From Undaria pinnatifida (lineage: Eukaryota; Sar; Phaeophyceae; Laminariales; Alariaceae), in assembly GCA_012845835.1 (NCBI GenBank), contig JABAKD010000013.1, positions 14,283,665 through 14,347,664 of the forward strand: DNA of 64,000 bases, in the 5' to 3' direction. Position numbers and translations under genes: made by a program. Positions within the stretch are counted from its first letter, which is position 1. Each line of letters opens with the position of its first letter. The notes beneath the pieces were generated by a model. The model had not been told where the DNA came from and made no database searches. It saw nothing but the letters and a program-made list of their open reading frames with translations. Below, one piece after another: positions 43,125 to 53,725 of the stretch.

Positions 43125-45579
43125 TTACCATACCGGACCGCAAAAATCACAACTCGCCTGCACAGACGACGAAGCCGTCAAATCAATCCTTCCACCGGGC
43201 GGAGAGTTTTCCGACTCGTTCGCAAAAGCCGAATTCTCGCCGCGACCGCCCGACGCGGCGCCGGTTCGCGACGACGTCGACGCAGCCCCCGACCCAAACA
43301 GCCGCACGCCCGAAACAGCCCCGCCGCGCCTGCTAGAACCCGACGACCTCGAGAATACCTTAGACGTAATGGTCGGACCCGAGGGGAACCCTCCCGCGTC
43401 CGAGTGTTCACCGTCCGCGATCTCCGCCGAGGCAGAACTATTCCCGACTAGACCGTTAGTCGAGCCGTTCTCGTGTCCGACACTCGATCCGTTGACGCTC
43501 CCGTGGCTGGTAGCCCCCCCAAGGCCGTAAAACTCCGCGCTCCCGGCAGACGCTGGGATGCGGATGCCCCATCCGCGCCCCGGCGTCCTGACCGGCGTCT
43601 CCGTCTGCGACGAGCTCGCCGCTTCCGCCGAATACGCCGGGGTAACCACATCCACGCCTTCGCCACCAGTCCCGCCCTGAGCCCGGTCCGTCTGCGCGCC
43701 CTGCTGCTGATCCGCCTCGCCCACCGGCAGAGACGCGTCGAAAACCGGCGCGGGTGCCGATGAAGTGGAATTCCAGGTGGCAACCCTCGCCGCGGCCATG
43801 GGGGGTGCGGGGGTGCCCTTGGTCACGGGCCCCGTCTTCGGCGGGGTCGTCCTGTGCTGCTGCTGCAGCTGCGAGGCTCTCCTGCCGCCGGAGAGCCGCG
43901 CTGAATTCCTCCGACTCCTTCGGTCCGCGCTTCCCTCCGCCCGCCCATCCGATCCGCTCTCCCCTCCGCTGCTAGCTTCCGAGTGCTCCGCTCCGGCCGA
44001 GACACGTGCTCCGCCGACTCCCCCCCTCGACGAGGTCACCGAGTACGCGGAGCGCTCTTCGTGAGGCCGGCCGAGGAGCTTCGACACCGCCTCCGCCGTC
44101 GCCGCCGCTCCGGCAATAAGCATGTGGTTTCCCGAGCCAGACTTGGACCCCGACACCGACGGCCGGCGGCGGGATTTCTTCCCGGAGCCCACCTCATCCG
44201 CCGAGGTGCTTCCCGTCGACCACTGCCGCCTGTGCCCGGGCCCTTCTTTCGAACTTGAGTTTTCCCGGGAAACGTGCGGTTTGCGCGGGCCGTACGTGAG
44301 CGCTTTGGTCGTCACCTCCTCGTCGGCACTGTCATCGTCGTAGTGGTTGTGCCTGCTGCTGTTTGTCGCGAACACGCGTTCGCGCTCTCCGCGGTCCCCG
44401 CCAAAGTCGGACTCGCTCTCGCCGCCGGACCGCGCAAAGTCCCCTCCTCCCCCCCCGCCGCCTCCCCCCGACGCCGACGCCGATGCCGACGCCGACCCCA
44501 CCGCGGCCGTTCTCGGCCTGCGGCCCGACTTCCCCGTCTTCTTTGAGGCACCGGCATCCGACCCCCCTGCCTTCACCTTGCGAACGGTGATCACTGCCGG
44601 TCCCCCCGCACCCTCCCCCACGCCCACATTCCCGGTGCCGCGTTTCCCCTTCCCCTTCCCTTTCCCCTTCCCCTTGCCTCCAGAGGACGCCCACGCCCCC
44701 GCTCCATCCTCCCCGAACATCGGCTTGGTCAGCACCTTCGTGCCGCCCGCTCCGTTGTTCCTCCGGCTGGCGTGCCTGCTCAACATCGCGTCCGAGCTCG
44801 CCCTCAACTTGTCCGCGTCCCTCGAACCCACCCCGAGGTCCGACCTCGACCGCGGGCTGTTGCTATCAGGACCTCGGAAGCTCCCTCCTCCCCCTCCTCG
44901 GTGGGGCGCCGTCCCGTGCGCGACTCGCCCGGACCCTCGGATCCGCTCGCTGCCGGTGTTAAACGACGACGACCGCTTCCTCTGGATGCGGTGTTGCCGT
45001 CCCCCAACCGACCCGCTCACGCTCTGAGCTCGCTGGGGGCCCCTCAACGCTGAAGCCCCAGCGGAGCTCGACTGGGGGGGCCCAGCCCCGCGGGCCGCCA
45101 GTCCCCCCCTCTCCCCCGCCCTGCCTCGCGCGCTGTTCGCCCGCCTCGTCTCTGAACTGAACGAGGTCACCCGGTTTTGTCGGCCTCCGTCAAACTGCTG
45201 CTGCTGCGCCGCGTTTAGGACGCGGTCGTTCCACCGCCCGTCCTCCGAGCGTGTTCCGCCAAGGCCTCTCTCGCTGCCGTGCTGGCTAAGAGGACCCGGC
45301 GCGGCGGTTCCCAGCATCTGCCGCCAGGTGCCCCGCGAGTCCGCACGAGCACCGTGGTGGTGGCCGCCGGGCTCGGATCGAGCCATGCCGGCCGCGCCGC
45401 CGCCGCCACCGTGGGTGCTTCCGCCTGTGGCCGTGAGGGTGTGAAGAGGCTCGGGGGCTTCTAGGTGGCGTTTGCAGAGGGGGCAGACGATGTGCGTATT
45501 GCACCACTTGTTGATGCACGCTTTGTGGAAGACGTGGAGGCAGGGTAGAAGGCAGAGGTCGGCTCCTTCTACGTAGGCG
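43125..45579 (-). CDS. RING gene exon 2: rest of RING and long tail
   Basis: 2455 nt in one exon, one nucleotide then 817 codons and TAA. High GC at third positions makes several antisense and shifted frames open too (for example about 226 codons on the opposite strand at 44347-45027), and these are shadows. The exon begins YVEGADLCLLPC after the acceptor and ends CDFCGPVW, which places a second CxxC at the very C-terminus. Confidence 0.85.
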
Positions 45580-47058
45580 CTGGGGGTGACAGGGGGGGAA
45601 GGGGGGAGGGGATTAGTGACATGAATGGAAGGAAGGAAGGGAGAAAAAAAATGGCATGCAAGAAAGGAATGACGGAAAGGGAAGGAAAAGAAGGAAACAA
45701 AGCAAGGTATTGAGAGATAACCAGATGAAGGAAGACAGGAAGGAATGAAGGAAGGAATCAACATAACGACAGAAAGGAAGGAAACACTGAAAAAGACGGA
45801 CATCAACGTGAACAACATGCCAAAATGCATCAATAGCAGCGGCAGGAAACCACCCCAGCCGGGTGCCGCGGCTCCCACGGCTTGTGGCATCACCCTGGAT
45901 AACTTATACCGTTAGTACCTGGTACCTGCCACCAGGTAGCTGACAGCGATCGTATTGACCCATTCCAAGTCCCTTAGACCTGGTGCTGAAGAGGGTGAGC
46001 GATAGGCAACCACCACCCCCAGAAACGCCCAACCCTGGGCGATTTTCCACTACTCATTATGCCGTTGCGCGAAACGCCGATCGGACTGAGAATAAGCGTA
46101 GTATGGCTGTCACAAGGAACTTCTGCAGCAGGATGTTTGCAACTATCGTCAACTATCATTTTGGGTGCGCTGGTGGCAGGCGGACGCCTAACGAAACGAA
46201 AAATGGCTTCCTAATTATTGGCATTGTAAGAAAAAAAAAAACCCGCCCCCCTTTTCATTAAATATATGTAATAGATGGCCTCGGTGGGCACCGACGTCGT
46301 AAAACATTGTACGTATATTGGGGTTGGCGTTGATTGGCAACGGCGCTATAAAACATGCCAATCACTGCGCGTTCTAGACAACAAGGGAATCGTTTTTTCT
46401 TCTTTTTTTTTTTGCGGTCCCCAGGCGGTTATCGAGTAGATCATTTTGTGCGGGGTGAAGGACCCCAACTGCGCACAAGGGGAATCATCACATCACGCAG
46501 GGTGAATATGGTACGGCACCCACGAGGCAGTTACATAGTAATAACCATTGCTGTCTCTGAAGTGGCCGCACCAGAAAACAAAGTAACTCATTGGGGCTGT
46601 CATGAAAAAACAAGGAAGTAGGCACAAGGTGCCGACGTCCGTCTTACGAGCGGTTCTTGGAATGATGCAGTTCACCCTTCATGCGACTCGCCGAACACCT
46701 CACGGCGCTTCGCCCTTGGTGCAAGCAATGCCTGCCTGGTTGATGGAAACCCGACGTGCTCCGTCCTGGAATAGCAGGGATGCGAGGGTCTATGATCATA
46801 CGAACATGGCCATGCACAAGCTGAGTACCCCCCCTTCCTTGCCCCACGGCATTTCGCTCGTGAAAAGTTACATTGCAGCACACAACTGGTATCAATAGAT
46901 GACAAACGTCCCACCTTGTAACCACGCAAAATCAGCAACTATCCTCTAACTCACATGTTGCACAGGGGACAGGAAGGATCAGCTCCGTCCATCATCAGCT
47001 CCGACCCTCGCTCGGATCCAAGACTGACACCATCGTCCGTGACGGCTGTGAACATCAT
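43125..47058 (-). CDS. RING-H2 finger protein, putative E3 ubiquitin ligase
   Basis: Two exons on the minus strand: 47058-46955 and 45579-43125, joined AAC-AT|C (Asn-Ile). The join restores a RING finger: CPLCN, then LCLLPCLHVFHKACINKW, then CPLCK, with spacing C-x2-C-x14-C-x-H-x2-H-x2-C-x10-C-x2-C and the Trp before the last Cys pair, the canonical RING-H2 form that recruits E2 enzymes. Splice sites are CAT|GTGAGT and TCACCCCCAG. With ATG at 47058 as start the protein is about 852 residues, the RING at about 30-70 and then a tail of about 780 residues rich in Ser, Gly, Arg and Ala, including KGKGKGKGKG, SASASASA and poly-Gly, predicted disordered by composition. No membrane segment is seen. 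The start is uncertain: the ATG directly follows TGTGCAG, which could be an acceptor, so a 5' exon may be missing. The intron (46954-45580) contains a C-tailed dispersed element and a pyrimidine-rich (CTTC)n stretch. Confidence 0.85.
45590..45800 (-). repeat. Pyrimidine-rich CTTC stretch upstream of RING acceptor
   Basis: On the plus strand GGAAGGAAGGAAGG-type purine runs; on the gene's sense strand an unusually long polypyrimidine region preceding the exon 2 acceptor. Confidence 0.75.
46265..46835 (+). mobile_element. C-tailed dispersed element, copy C (in RING intron)
   Basis: Same orientation and order as copy B: GGTGGGCACCGACGTCGTAA, T-rich run, GGTTATCGAGTAGATCATTT, TTACGAGCGGTTCTTGGAA, CTCACGGCGCTTCG, CATGCACAAGCTGAGTACCC, with a short C run. 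It is antisense to the RING gene and wholly intronic. Confidence 0.87.
46955..47058 (-). CDS. RING gene exon 1: first zinc-ligand pair
   Basis: 104 nt, 34 codons plus two bases, reading MMFTAVTDDGVSLGSERGSE and then MMDGADPSCPLCN. The donor GTGAGT is consensus. Either the ATG at 47058 is the start codon or the exon begins there after an upstream acceptor. The upstream open frame runs through a minisatellite (47118-47190) and looks non-coding. Confidence 0.75.
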
Positions 47059-47117
47059 CTGCACACCATCAGAGACGTTTTTTTTTAGATAGAACGGGGG
47101 CGAGGGTGGGGTTAGGA

Positions 47118-47190
47118 GTGGGGTTGGCGTATTGCGGATGGGGATAGAGGTGGCGGTGCGGATGGGGATAGAGGTGGCGATAGGGGTGGG
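47118..47190. repeat. 24-bp minisatellite
   Basis: GCGGATGGGGATAGAGGTGG twice and a partial third unit (GATAGGGGTGGGG), 60 bp upstream of RING exon 1. Confidence 0.8.
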
Positions 47191-48985
47191 GGCAAGGAGT
47201 GATCCCCCCAGCGGTCTTTGCGTCACAGAAGCAAAAGACGGTGCAATGTGCTTTGGTATCATAACAGGAACGCATCGTGACGGAGACACCAGGCGTGTCA
47301 CAGAAAAAACATCTGCAGAACTGCGGGAGTTCAAACGGTGACCGCCGGCAGGGACAGCTCGCGCTATCGGTACCACGGGAACTGACCAGCTAGCGTTAGA
47401 TTGCGAATACACTTGACTTAAAAATGACACTCAGCGTGTATAAAAGTACGTGGAAATGTGGTGAGCTTTGTTTTGCCCATCCGCCGGGAAAAAAAACTAG
47501 CAGGTATAGAACTAAACGTAAATACTAATCTGCGCTATATCACAGATATGTATCAGAGAAAGACTTGTAAAGTACACGGATCACGCCAAACGAAAGTACA
47601 CGCGGCAGGCGACGTGCCCACTCAAGCATTTCAAGACTCAACATTGACAACGACACACCACGTACGCAAAAATACGTACTAACCTACCGGTATCACCATA
47701 ACGGCGACCAAATCAACAGCAACAAAACAAAAAGGTGACCGCCGACCAACATCACAATACCTTTCTTTCAAAACCATAAAAAGGAAGAACAAAAAACGAG
47801 TGCCAGGCAAGTTTCGCTGGCCCGCGGAAAAAATAAACGACAGCATGCCCTGCACGCCTCGCGCCATAAGCGGGCGCCGCTCTTTTTGAGCGCTGTTTCG
47901 GCATTTCGACACTTTGCCATCCTCGAACGCAAAAAAGCAGCTGCAAAAAACAACGGCAACAGCAGCCACAACAACAATGACAACACCAGCACCAGAAACA
48001 ACGAAACGCCAGATGAAAACATGTAGGCCACCACCGTCCACATTCACACATCAGCAGCAGCCCACCACCAGCAGAGCAGCAGCACTATTATAATCTATAG
48101 CAGCGGTAACGGCAAGTGCATCTACCGAATTGGAACCATTCATGTCTCGCACAACGCGTGATCGTCACGCCTGGCAGAGAGCAAATACGGTGCCGTCCAA
48201 AAATAAAAAATAACAGCGGTATAACCATGAATTGAACAACTCATGCCTACAACTTGCACAAGAGCACAACAGGGACATCACAGCATGACAGCGAAAGCGC
48301 GTCAGAACCTTGTCAGAACTATAAACTACCTGGTACCTTGTACCTGGTTTAATACATAGTTTAAACACCTAAAAACCTGGCACAAATGGTAAGTACCTGG
48401 TTGTTGCCTCACATTAACTCTTGTCAAACATCTATTAATCGAGTCCGTGGTCACACGAAGGTGCTGGAGCCCTAGGAAGATCCGAAAAACCAAATGATGA
48501 CATGTACTAGGCACCAACCACCCTCGGCGTAACGGTTCATCCCTTCCGCCCGCTACCGAGGGCACCAACACCTCAACCATCCGTATCATCAACAATACGT
48601 CAAGAAACGTCCTAAAATGAAAAAAATAAGAAAAACAATACGTGTGTACCTATCGTATAGTTTAATGTGTGTGCTGCAGATTAAATTGGTTCTTTCTTCA
48701 CGACATACCAAATACTCCGTATAATAATTGAACACCCAGTGTTCATCCTGATTCTTTATCCTAGAGATTGCAGATTCTGTGGTCATGAACTGCTTTTGAA
48801 CCAGAGAAAACAGAAACAAAAAAAATTGAATAGGCGGGAGGCTTTGCCGACGATGAAATACCGCCACGCGCATACACATCATGCCAATCGCACACGATCA
48901 GGAAAACGAATGGAATCTCAGCGTACCGGGTACGAACAACACAGCAAAAAAAACAAAGACAAAACTACAAACATACATACCTGGC
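47191..48985. other. Upstream of the RING gene; no gene recognised
   Basis: Would hold the RING promoter or earlier exons. The minus strand is T/G-rich with CTGTTG-type triplets near 47940-48000, like introns elsewhere. TACCTGGTA-type words cluster at 48328-48400. Confidence 0.35.
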
Positions 48986-48987
48986 AT

Positions 48988-49100
48988 ATCAGAATTAATG
49001 AGGACACACATCCAGCAATACGCGCGATCGGAGTATCACACACAACTTGCAAAGATGAGTTTCGACGAAATCTTCGGTCTCACAGCTGGAGGAGTGTATT
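48988..49100 (-). repeat. Interspersed repeat (CATCTTTGCAAG family), minus copy
   Basis: Reads in reverse: TCCAGCTGTGAGACCGAAGA, TTTCGTCGAAACTCATCTTT, GCAAGTTGTGTGTGATACTC, CGATCGCGCG, with TGTGTCCTCA beyond it. Confidence 0.8.
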
Positions 49101-49226
49101 TGTATTTTAATAATATTCGTACCAGAAGGACTTCTGGAATGGGACCTAAAACAGACCAAACAGCTGTCTGTGCAAGACAGACGCTATTATAAATAATGGG
49201 AAACAAATGAACCATCGCTCTCTTGG

Positions 49227-49451
49227 ATGTCCTCTCTCTCCAAACGAGTCGGGAAGCTGGCCACACGGTCTGCCACCTCCTTCCCATTCCCGTCGACATC
49301 GGGCTCCGATGTTAGTGCTGCCGCTGTCGCCCCCCCATCCAAAAGCAAAGCAGCAAATATATACCAGGTACCAGCTAAAGCACAGGTCCCATGTGTTCGT
49401 CAAAATATTGACCTGCTACACGACCCGCCAGTTCTCTCTGCTTTCAAATGA
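49227..49451 (+). CDS. Possible first exon or small ORF, presequence-like
   Basis: Open from ATG at 49227: MSSLSKRVGKLATRSATSFP and on to VAPPSKSKAANIYQ. The start is basic, Ser/Ala-rich and free of acidic residues, as in organelle presequences. A GT donor at ATACCAG|GTACC (about 49368) could end an exon there; that donor is also one of the TACCAGGTA words. No downstream exon was found. Confidence 0.3.
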   Translation: MSSLSKRVGKLATRSATSFPFPSTSGSDVSAAAVAPPSKSKAANIYQVPAKAQVPCVRQNIDLLHDPPVLSAFK

Positions 49452-50009
49452 CAACGGCATCAGTACCGCTGCCCCCCCCCCCTCCTTCTCGCCCGGCGTC
49501 CTCGTTAGCAAGCCGTAGCCAGCTCTTTTCCACCTCGGGCCTGTGCCACCTCGCCATGAAACCGTCTGCCGCCATGACGATTCCCCGGTAGCACTGGCTA
49601 GCCTTTAGCCGCCGTGGGCCAAAGTATCGCCTCTACAGCGTATGATACCCCGAACAAAGGGGAGGGTTTCGATCCCTCTTGGATATCGCCTACCTGGTAC
49701 CAGGCACCGGGCCCCACGGACGAAAATGAATACTGCAGTCTATGATAGCAGTGCTCGTAACCGTAATAATAAGATGATAAGGCCTTGCAGCCACTATGTA
49801 CCAGTATTTCAGAAGCAATAACGCAATACGATCTGCCGTTCTACGAACCTATATAATCATTTTATACAGCGGCACCCATGTACTGTACCCCATACCAGCC
49901 CGTACCAGGTACGCAATATTAGTCACTACAAAACCGATGAGAGGACATGCACGAGGGTTTGATGGTTTGTTTCCTTGCGTCTTTCTGCATTGTGTTTTGT
50001 TGTTGTAAA

Positions 50010-50490
50010 AGTAAAAATACACTCCAGCTGTGAGATTGAATATTTTGACGAAACTCATCTTTGCAAGCTGTGTGATACTCCGATCGCGCGTATTACGGGT
50101 TGCGTGTCCTCAAGGTTATAGGTCGGCGACTCCCCTTGGAACTACAGTGTAGCTTATCAGGGTCAACAGGGTGATGTTCGTCAGTGTGTGCGCGGAAACT
50201 ATAGAACCCGTTTTTGAGGGGGACAAGATCTGACAGCTGTGGAAGGAAATGCATCAGTTTATCAAGTGTATCCTGTAAGTCGAATAACCGGTGAGGGGAG
50301 GGCGGAGTTTTTAAGGGTGTGGGGGGCTGGGTTTGAACAAGAGGGAGCGGCGGGCGGGGGCGGGCGGGGCAACTCAATCTGTGCGTGAAAACTATAAAAA
50401 TCCTCCTAGGGGACAAATCTGACGGTTTTGCAAGGAATGAACCACTTTATCACGTACATCCTGTAAGTCGTACAACCAGTGAGGAGAGGG
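50010..50490 (+). repeat. Interspersed repeat, long plus copy
   Basis: Matches the outer arm at 18724-19050 over at least 300 bp (TACACTCCAGCTGTGAGATT, GGTCGGCGACTCCCCTT, AGGGTCAACAGGGTGATG, ACTATAGAACCCGTTT, TCGAATAACCGGTGAGG). It continues with a second, shorter unit (GGGGACAAATCTGACGGTTT) as in the 18.2-20.5 kb complex. Confidence 0.85.
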
Positions 50491-52200
50491 CGGAGTGTTT
50501 TTGCTTTTGTTTCTTCGTTTATTTTTTTGGACTTGTTTCTAGCAGTGCTATTCGTACCCGGCACATCGATAGCTATTTCACTTTCCTCTGTTCTTTTGCG
50601 TCTTGTGTTTTTGGTGTCTTTTTTCACAACAAAACGGAGTGTGACTCGTGTGACCACAAAATCTGCATCCATCAAGGAGCACAAGTAGGATGAAGCAGGA
50701 GGGGCACAGGGCGTGTTGGTTCTCTACGCGGTGAAGCCGTTTTTTTTCTTTTCTTTTCTGTTCAAATCGTCATTCTTCACGCCGTTGGGTACAAAGGAAA
50801 ACGGTTTAACGTCAAGACACCAAACTCTGCAAAACCTAATATGTATACGTATAATTGTCATTTTGCCTCTTCTTTCGGACGCATCACTTCGTGCTCGCAC
50901 CTTTACCCGAAACGTCAGATGGGGTGGGCACAATTCGACCCTTGGGGTCACGTTGCCCGAGGTTTGGGCGCGATCCGTGCCGTGTGTCGCGCGTGGCAAG
51001 CCTTTTGAACAATTTTGGCCTTGGGCATATTTAAGGCAAATCCACGGGTTTCCCCAACATCCAGCATAATGCGCGCGCACAAAGGGCATGCCTTCTTGAT
51101 GGTTTACCCTTGGCGCGCGTACCAGACACAGGTAACGTTCGGTCTGTTTCTTGCCCTCTAATGAACACAGCCATGAGCACAGTCAACACGAAGAGAGCAC
51201 AACGTTAAAAAACTGCAGCCCAGCAGCAGCAGCAGCAGCAGGTAACAACGTGCGTGTGTGGCACATCCATCTGCGCCGTACTGTTGTGGCTAGTTGGTTT
51301 TTTCGGGGCCTGCTTCGTGTATGTAATCGATTACTTGTCTTTTGCTGCTCTGCTGTGGGCGGCATCGCCATTTTGGACGAAAATATTGGGACCGTTCGGA
51401 TTCAAGACTTTTATCAATTGTCACATTATAGTTCCCATCATCAATAAATTTGTGTTTCTCCCCCTCCGCGAGCACACCCAGTCATGTATCGACGACAGTG
51501 GGCATGCAAATAAGACAGACAACGCTGCAATCGTGCCCAGCAGCACAAGCAACAGCAGGCAACATCATCATGCGCGTGTCGCCTTCCCGGAGGGGAACCT
51601 TGTACAGTTGTATAGTTTGTTCCCCTCGTATAGTTGTATAGTTGTATAATTGTAGCAACAACGCATTACTCGTAGCAGTACTCTGCAGATTACTATTCCG
51701 CGCATACACATGGTGCATTTTACATACTTTCAAGATGTGTTATCCCCAATCGTGTATTCAGCGGAGAGGCGCAATTCCAAACTTGAAAGGGCGCGTATGG
51801 TATCTGCAGCATGGTATTCAATACGCCTCCAAAAGGGAAAACCATTCACGACCACGCTTCCCGGTAACCAAAACCATGCCAAGTATGAATATCGTATCAT
51901 AGAAACACAATTCCCGAGAGGGGTACACGTACCTTATCACATATTCGAGAAAACGGTTGACATACCAGGTACTTCGAGTATTTAAATTACATACCTGGTA
52001 CGATACCCTATAAAACCCTAGCCCAATGTAAAGCAACCAACCAACCACTGTAGGGTGAAACCCCCTTCGTCTCGTACACAGCCTGCGTCAACCATTTTCT
52101 CGAATGTGTAAGCTCAACTGGATATCCTACTCCGGCGCTGACCGAAGCTTGACGCCTACCGTGTTCCATTTCACCCCCGTCTCCGCGCAACCTGCAATGC
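50491..52200. other. No gene recognised
   Basis: Open frames without splice support. A GTATAGTTGTATAGTTGTATA patch lies at about 51620-51645 and TACCTGGTA-type words at about 51965 and 51993. Confidence 0.4.
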
Positions 52201-52207
52201 AAGCGCT

Positions 52208-52278
52208 ATTTTGGTATATTTTGGTGTATATTGCTAAATTTTGGTATATATTGCTATATTTTGGTATATATCGCTATA

Positions 52279-52312
<34 letters not shown>

Positions 52313-52326
52313 ATTGTTGTTGTTCC
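52208..52326. repeat. ATTTTGGTATATATTGCTAT minisatellite plus (GTT)n
   Basis: Four units of about 20 bp (ATTTTGGTATATATTGCTAT and variants) followed directly by about 12 GTT triplets with one ATT interruption. Confidence 0.9.
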
Positions 52327-52625
52327 CACACTAACTCGCATAATCAAGTTCGTGGTCACCGGGCAGGCTCCAGTCACTCTGGAGTGGAGGAATACCCCAG
52401 GAAAAAAACACAAACAAAACAAGAAGTGGTACATGATACGCTGTGCGAGCATTTGTATCTGGTATCAAACGACACGAATAATACACAAGTAATGTCGATA
52501 TGATGCCGATATATCGCAAGACATCCTACAGAAGCGATATCGATACGATAATCTGTCGGAGCGCAAAAAACCAGAAAACGCACATATATCTGGTACCTGG
52601 TGTATACGGAATGGAAATGTCAGTA

Positions 52626-52742
52626 TCATCTTTATGTCTCGCGCGATTGGGTCGTGTCGGAGGCGCTCGGACTGTCACTATGTCAGAACAGTTAAGTGAA
52701 CGCGCCTCCGACACGACCCAGTCGCGCGAGACATAAAGATGA
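52626..52742. repeat. 41-bp stem hairpin, one mismatch, 35-base loop
   Basis: The left arm 52626-52666 (TCATCTTTATGTCTCGCGCG ... GGAGGCGC) and right arm 52702-52742 are reverse complements with a single mismatch. The loop is 52667-52701. The transcript would form a long, nearly perfect duplex. Confidence 0.93.
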
Positions 52743-52924
52743 GGAGGAGACACTAAAGGAGAGAGGAGACACTAAAGGAGACGCCATTAATAGTGGGCAG
52801 GGCAGCGCACGCCGAAATGCTCTCAGAATCTTGCTGCCGTACAGTGATGAGCAAAATCGGATATCGGTGACGATATTGACGACTGATGACGATGGTGCAG
52901 TCACAATGATGCTACGTGATACCT

Positions 52925-53002
52925 GGTATATTATAAAAATAAAATTACACTCCAGCTGTGAGATCGAAGATTTGTCGACACTCATCTTTGCAAGCATGAC
53001 AT
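52925..53002 (+). repeat. Interspersed repeat, short plus copy
   Basis: TTATAAAAATAAAATTACAC, TCCAGCTGTGAGATCGAAGA, TTTGTCGACACTCATCTTTG, CAAGCATGA. It is preceded by ATACCTGGTATAT. Confidence 0.8.
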
Positions 53003-53027
53003 ATCTACGTCATACCAGTATAACCGA

Positions 53028-53325
53028 TCGCCCCGGTGGCGTATCAGGATACCTTTGGGACTGGTATATAGATCAGTTTCGAGAGTTTGAGTCCCCCCGA
53101 GTGCATACTCGTAAAAGTTCGCGGGGACTCTTCTTTGCGCACATTTTGACTTGCGGAAAGCGCGAGAGCGTGAGTTACCAACACTCGCTGAAAAATCGAC
53201 GAGCAGTGGGATTACTGAACCCTATGCGCGACAAAATTAAAGGCAAAAACCGGGGGGAAAAGGGACGACAGCTGTGACTACGGAAGCTGGAAAGTAGATG
53301 TGCGCGGAGGAAAATAAAATACGGG
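53028..53325 (+). mobile_element. tRNA-headed SINE-like element, copy b
   Basis: The head has GCCCCGGTGGCGTATCAGG (A-box region) and GAGTTTGAGTCCCCCCGAG (B-box region), nearly identical to the head of the copy at 62440-62725. The body has TTGCGGAAAGCGCGAGAGC and ACCGGGGGGAAAAGGGACGA, and the A-rich tail is AAAATAAAATACGG. Confidence 0.65.
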
Positions 53326-53464
53326 TAAACACATATCGTAACACATACTGGTACACGTCATGGGATTCGCCTCTTGGCTGCCCACTGGTTGTCGTCATTC
53401 AACAGATAACACCAGGTACTGGTGTGGTTCATTGCATGGCCAGATCATTCTGATATATTGGCAA

Positions 53465-53580
53465 CGTGTATTTGTCTCTCTCGTAGTTTGTGACCACAGA
53501 GCTCGTCTCTAACGTATGCATCGGCACGGACACTGCTTATGCTGGATGTAGATAGGTGGAAACATCAGTTCAACATAAAC
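53465..53580 (+). repeat. Dispersed repeat shared with 55360-55500
   Basis: The two segments share GCAACGTGTAT.T.TGTCTC, AGTTTGTGACCACAG, AGAGCTCGTCTCT, GCATCGGCAC and TGTAGAT.GGTG. The 55-kb copy carries an extra AGCAGTGGTGGC and keeps a longer open frame (TAAVVAELVSLGGIGTALVV), so it may derive from a coding element. Confidence 0.65.
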
Positions 53581-53646
53581 AACACACACTGGTACGAAAT
53601 GACAAGTACAGAAAGAATGTACGAACCAGGCACGTGGTAATTCGAT

Positions 53647-53708
53647 ATACCAGTAGCACCGAAAGTATTTACCAGGTACCTGGTATATACTTTCTGTACT
53701 ACTGGTAT
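53647..53708. repeat. 62-bp near-perfect palindrome centred on GGTACC
   Basis: 31-bp arms meet with no loop at ACCAGG|TACCTGG. The outer words are ATACCAGTAG and CTACTGGTAT, the inner words GAAAGTAT and ATACTTTC. Only three mismatched positions per arm pair. Confidence 0.93.
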
Positions 53709-53725
53709 ACCGGTACCCGGCAGAG

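Noticed and set aside
43473-45053. Several long plus-strand frames opposite the RING exon (up to about 226 codons)
   Set aside because: Antisense shadows caused by high GC; the minus frame has the RING motif and correct splice phase.
52696-53277. 193-codon plus-strand open frame
   Set aside because: Runs through a hairpin arm, an interspersed repeat and a SINE head, so it is a chance read-through of repeats.
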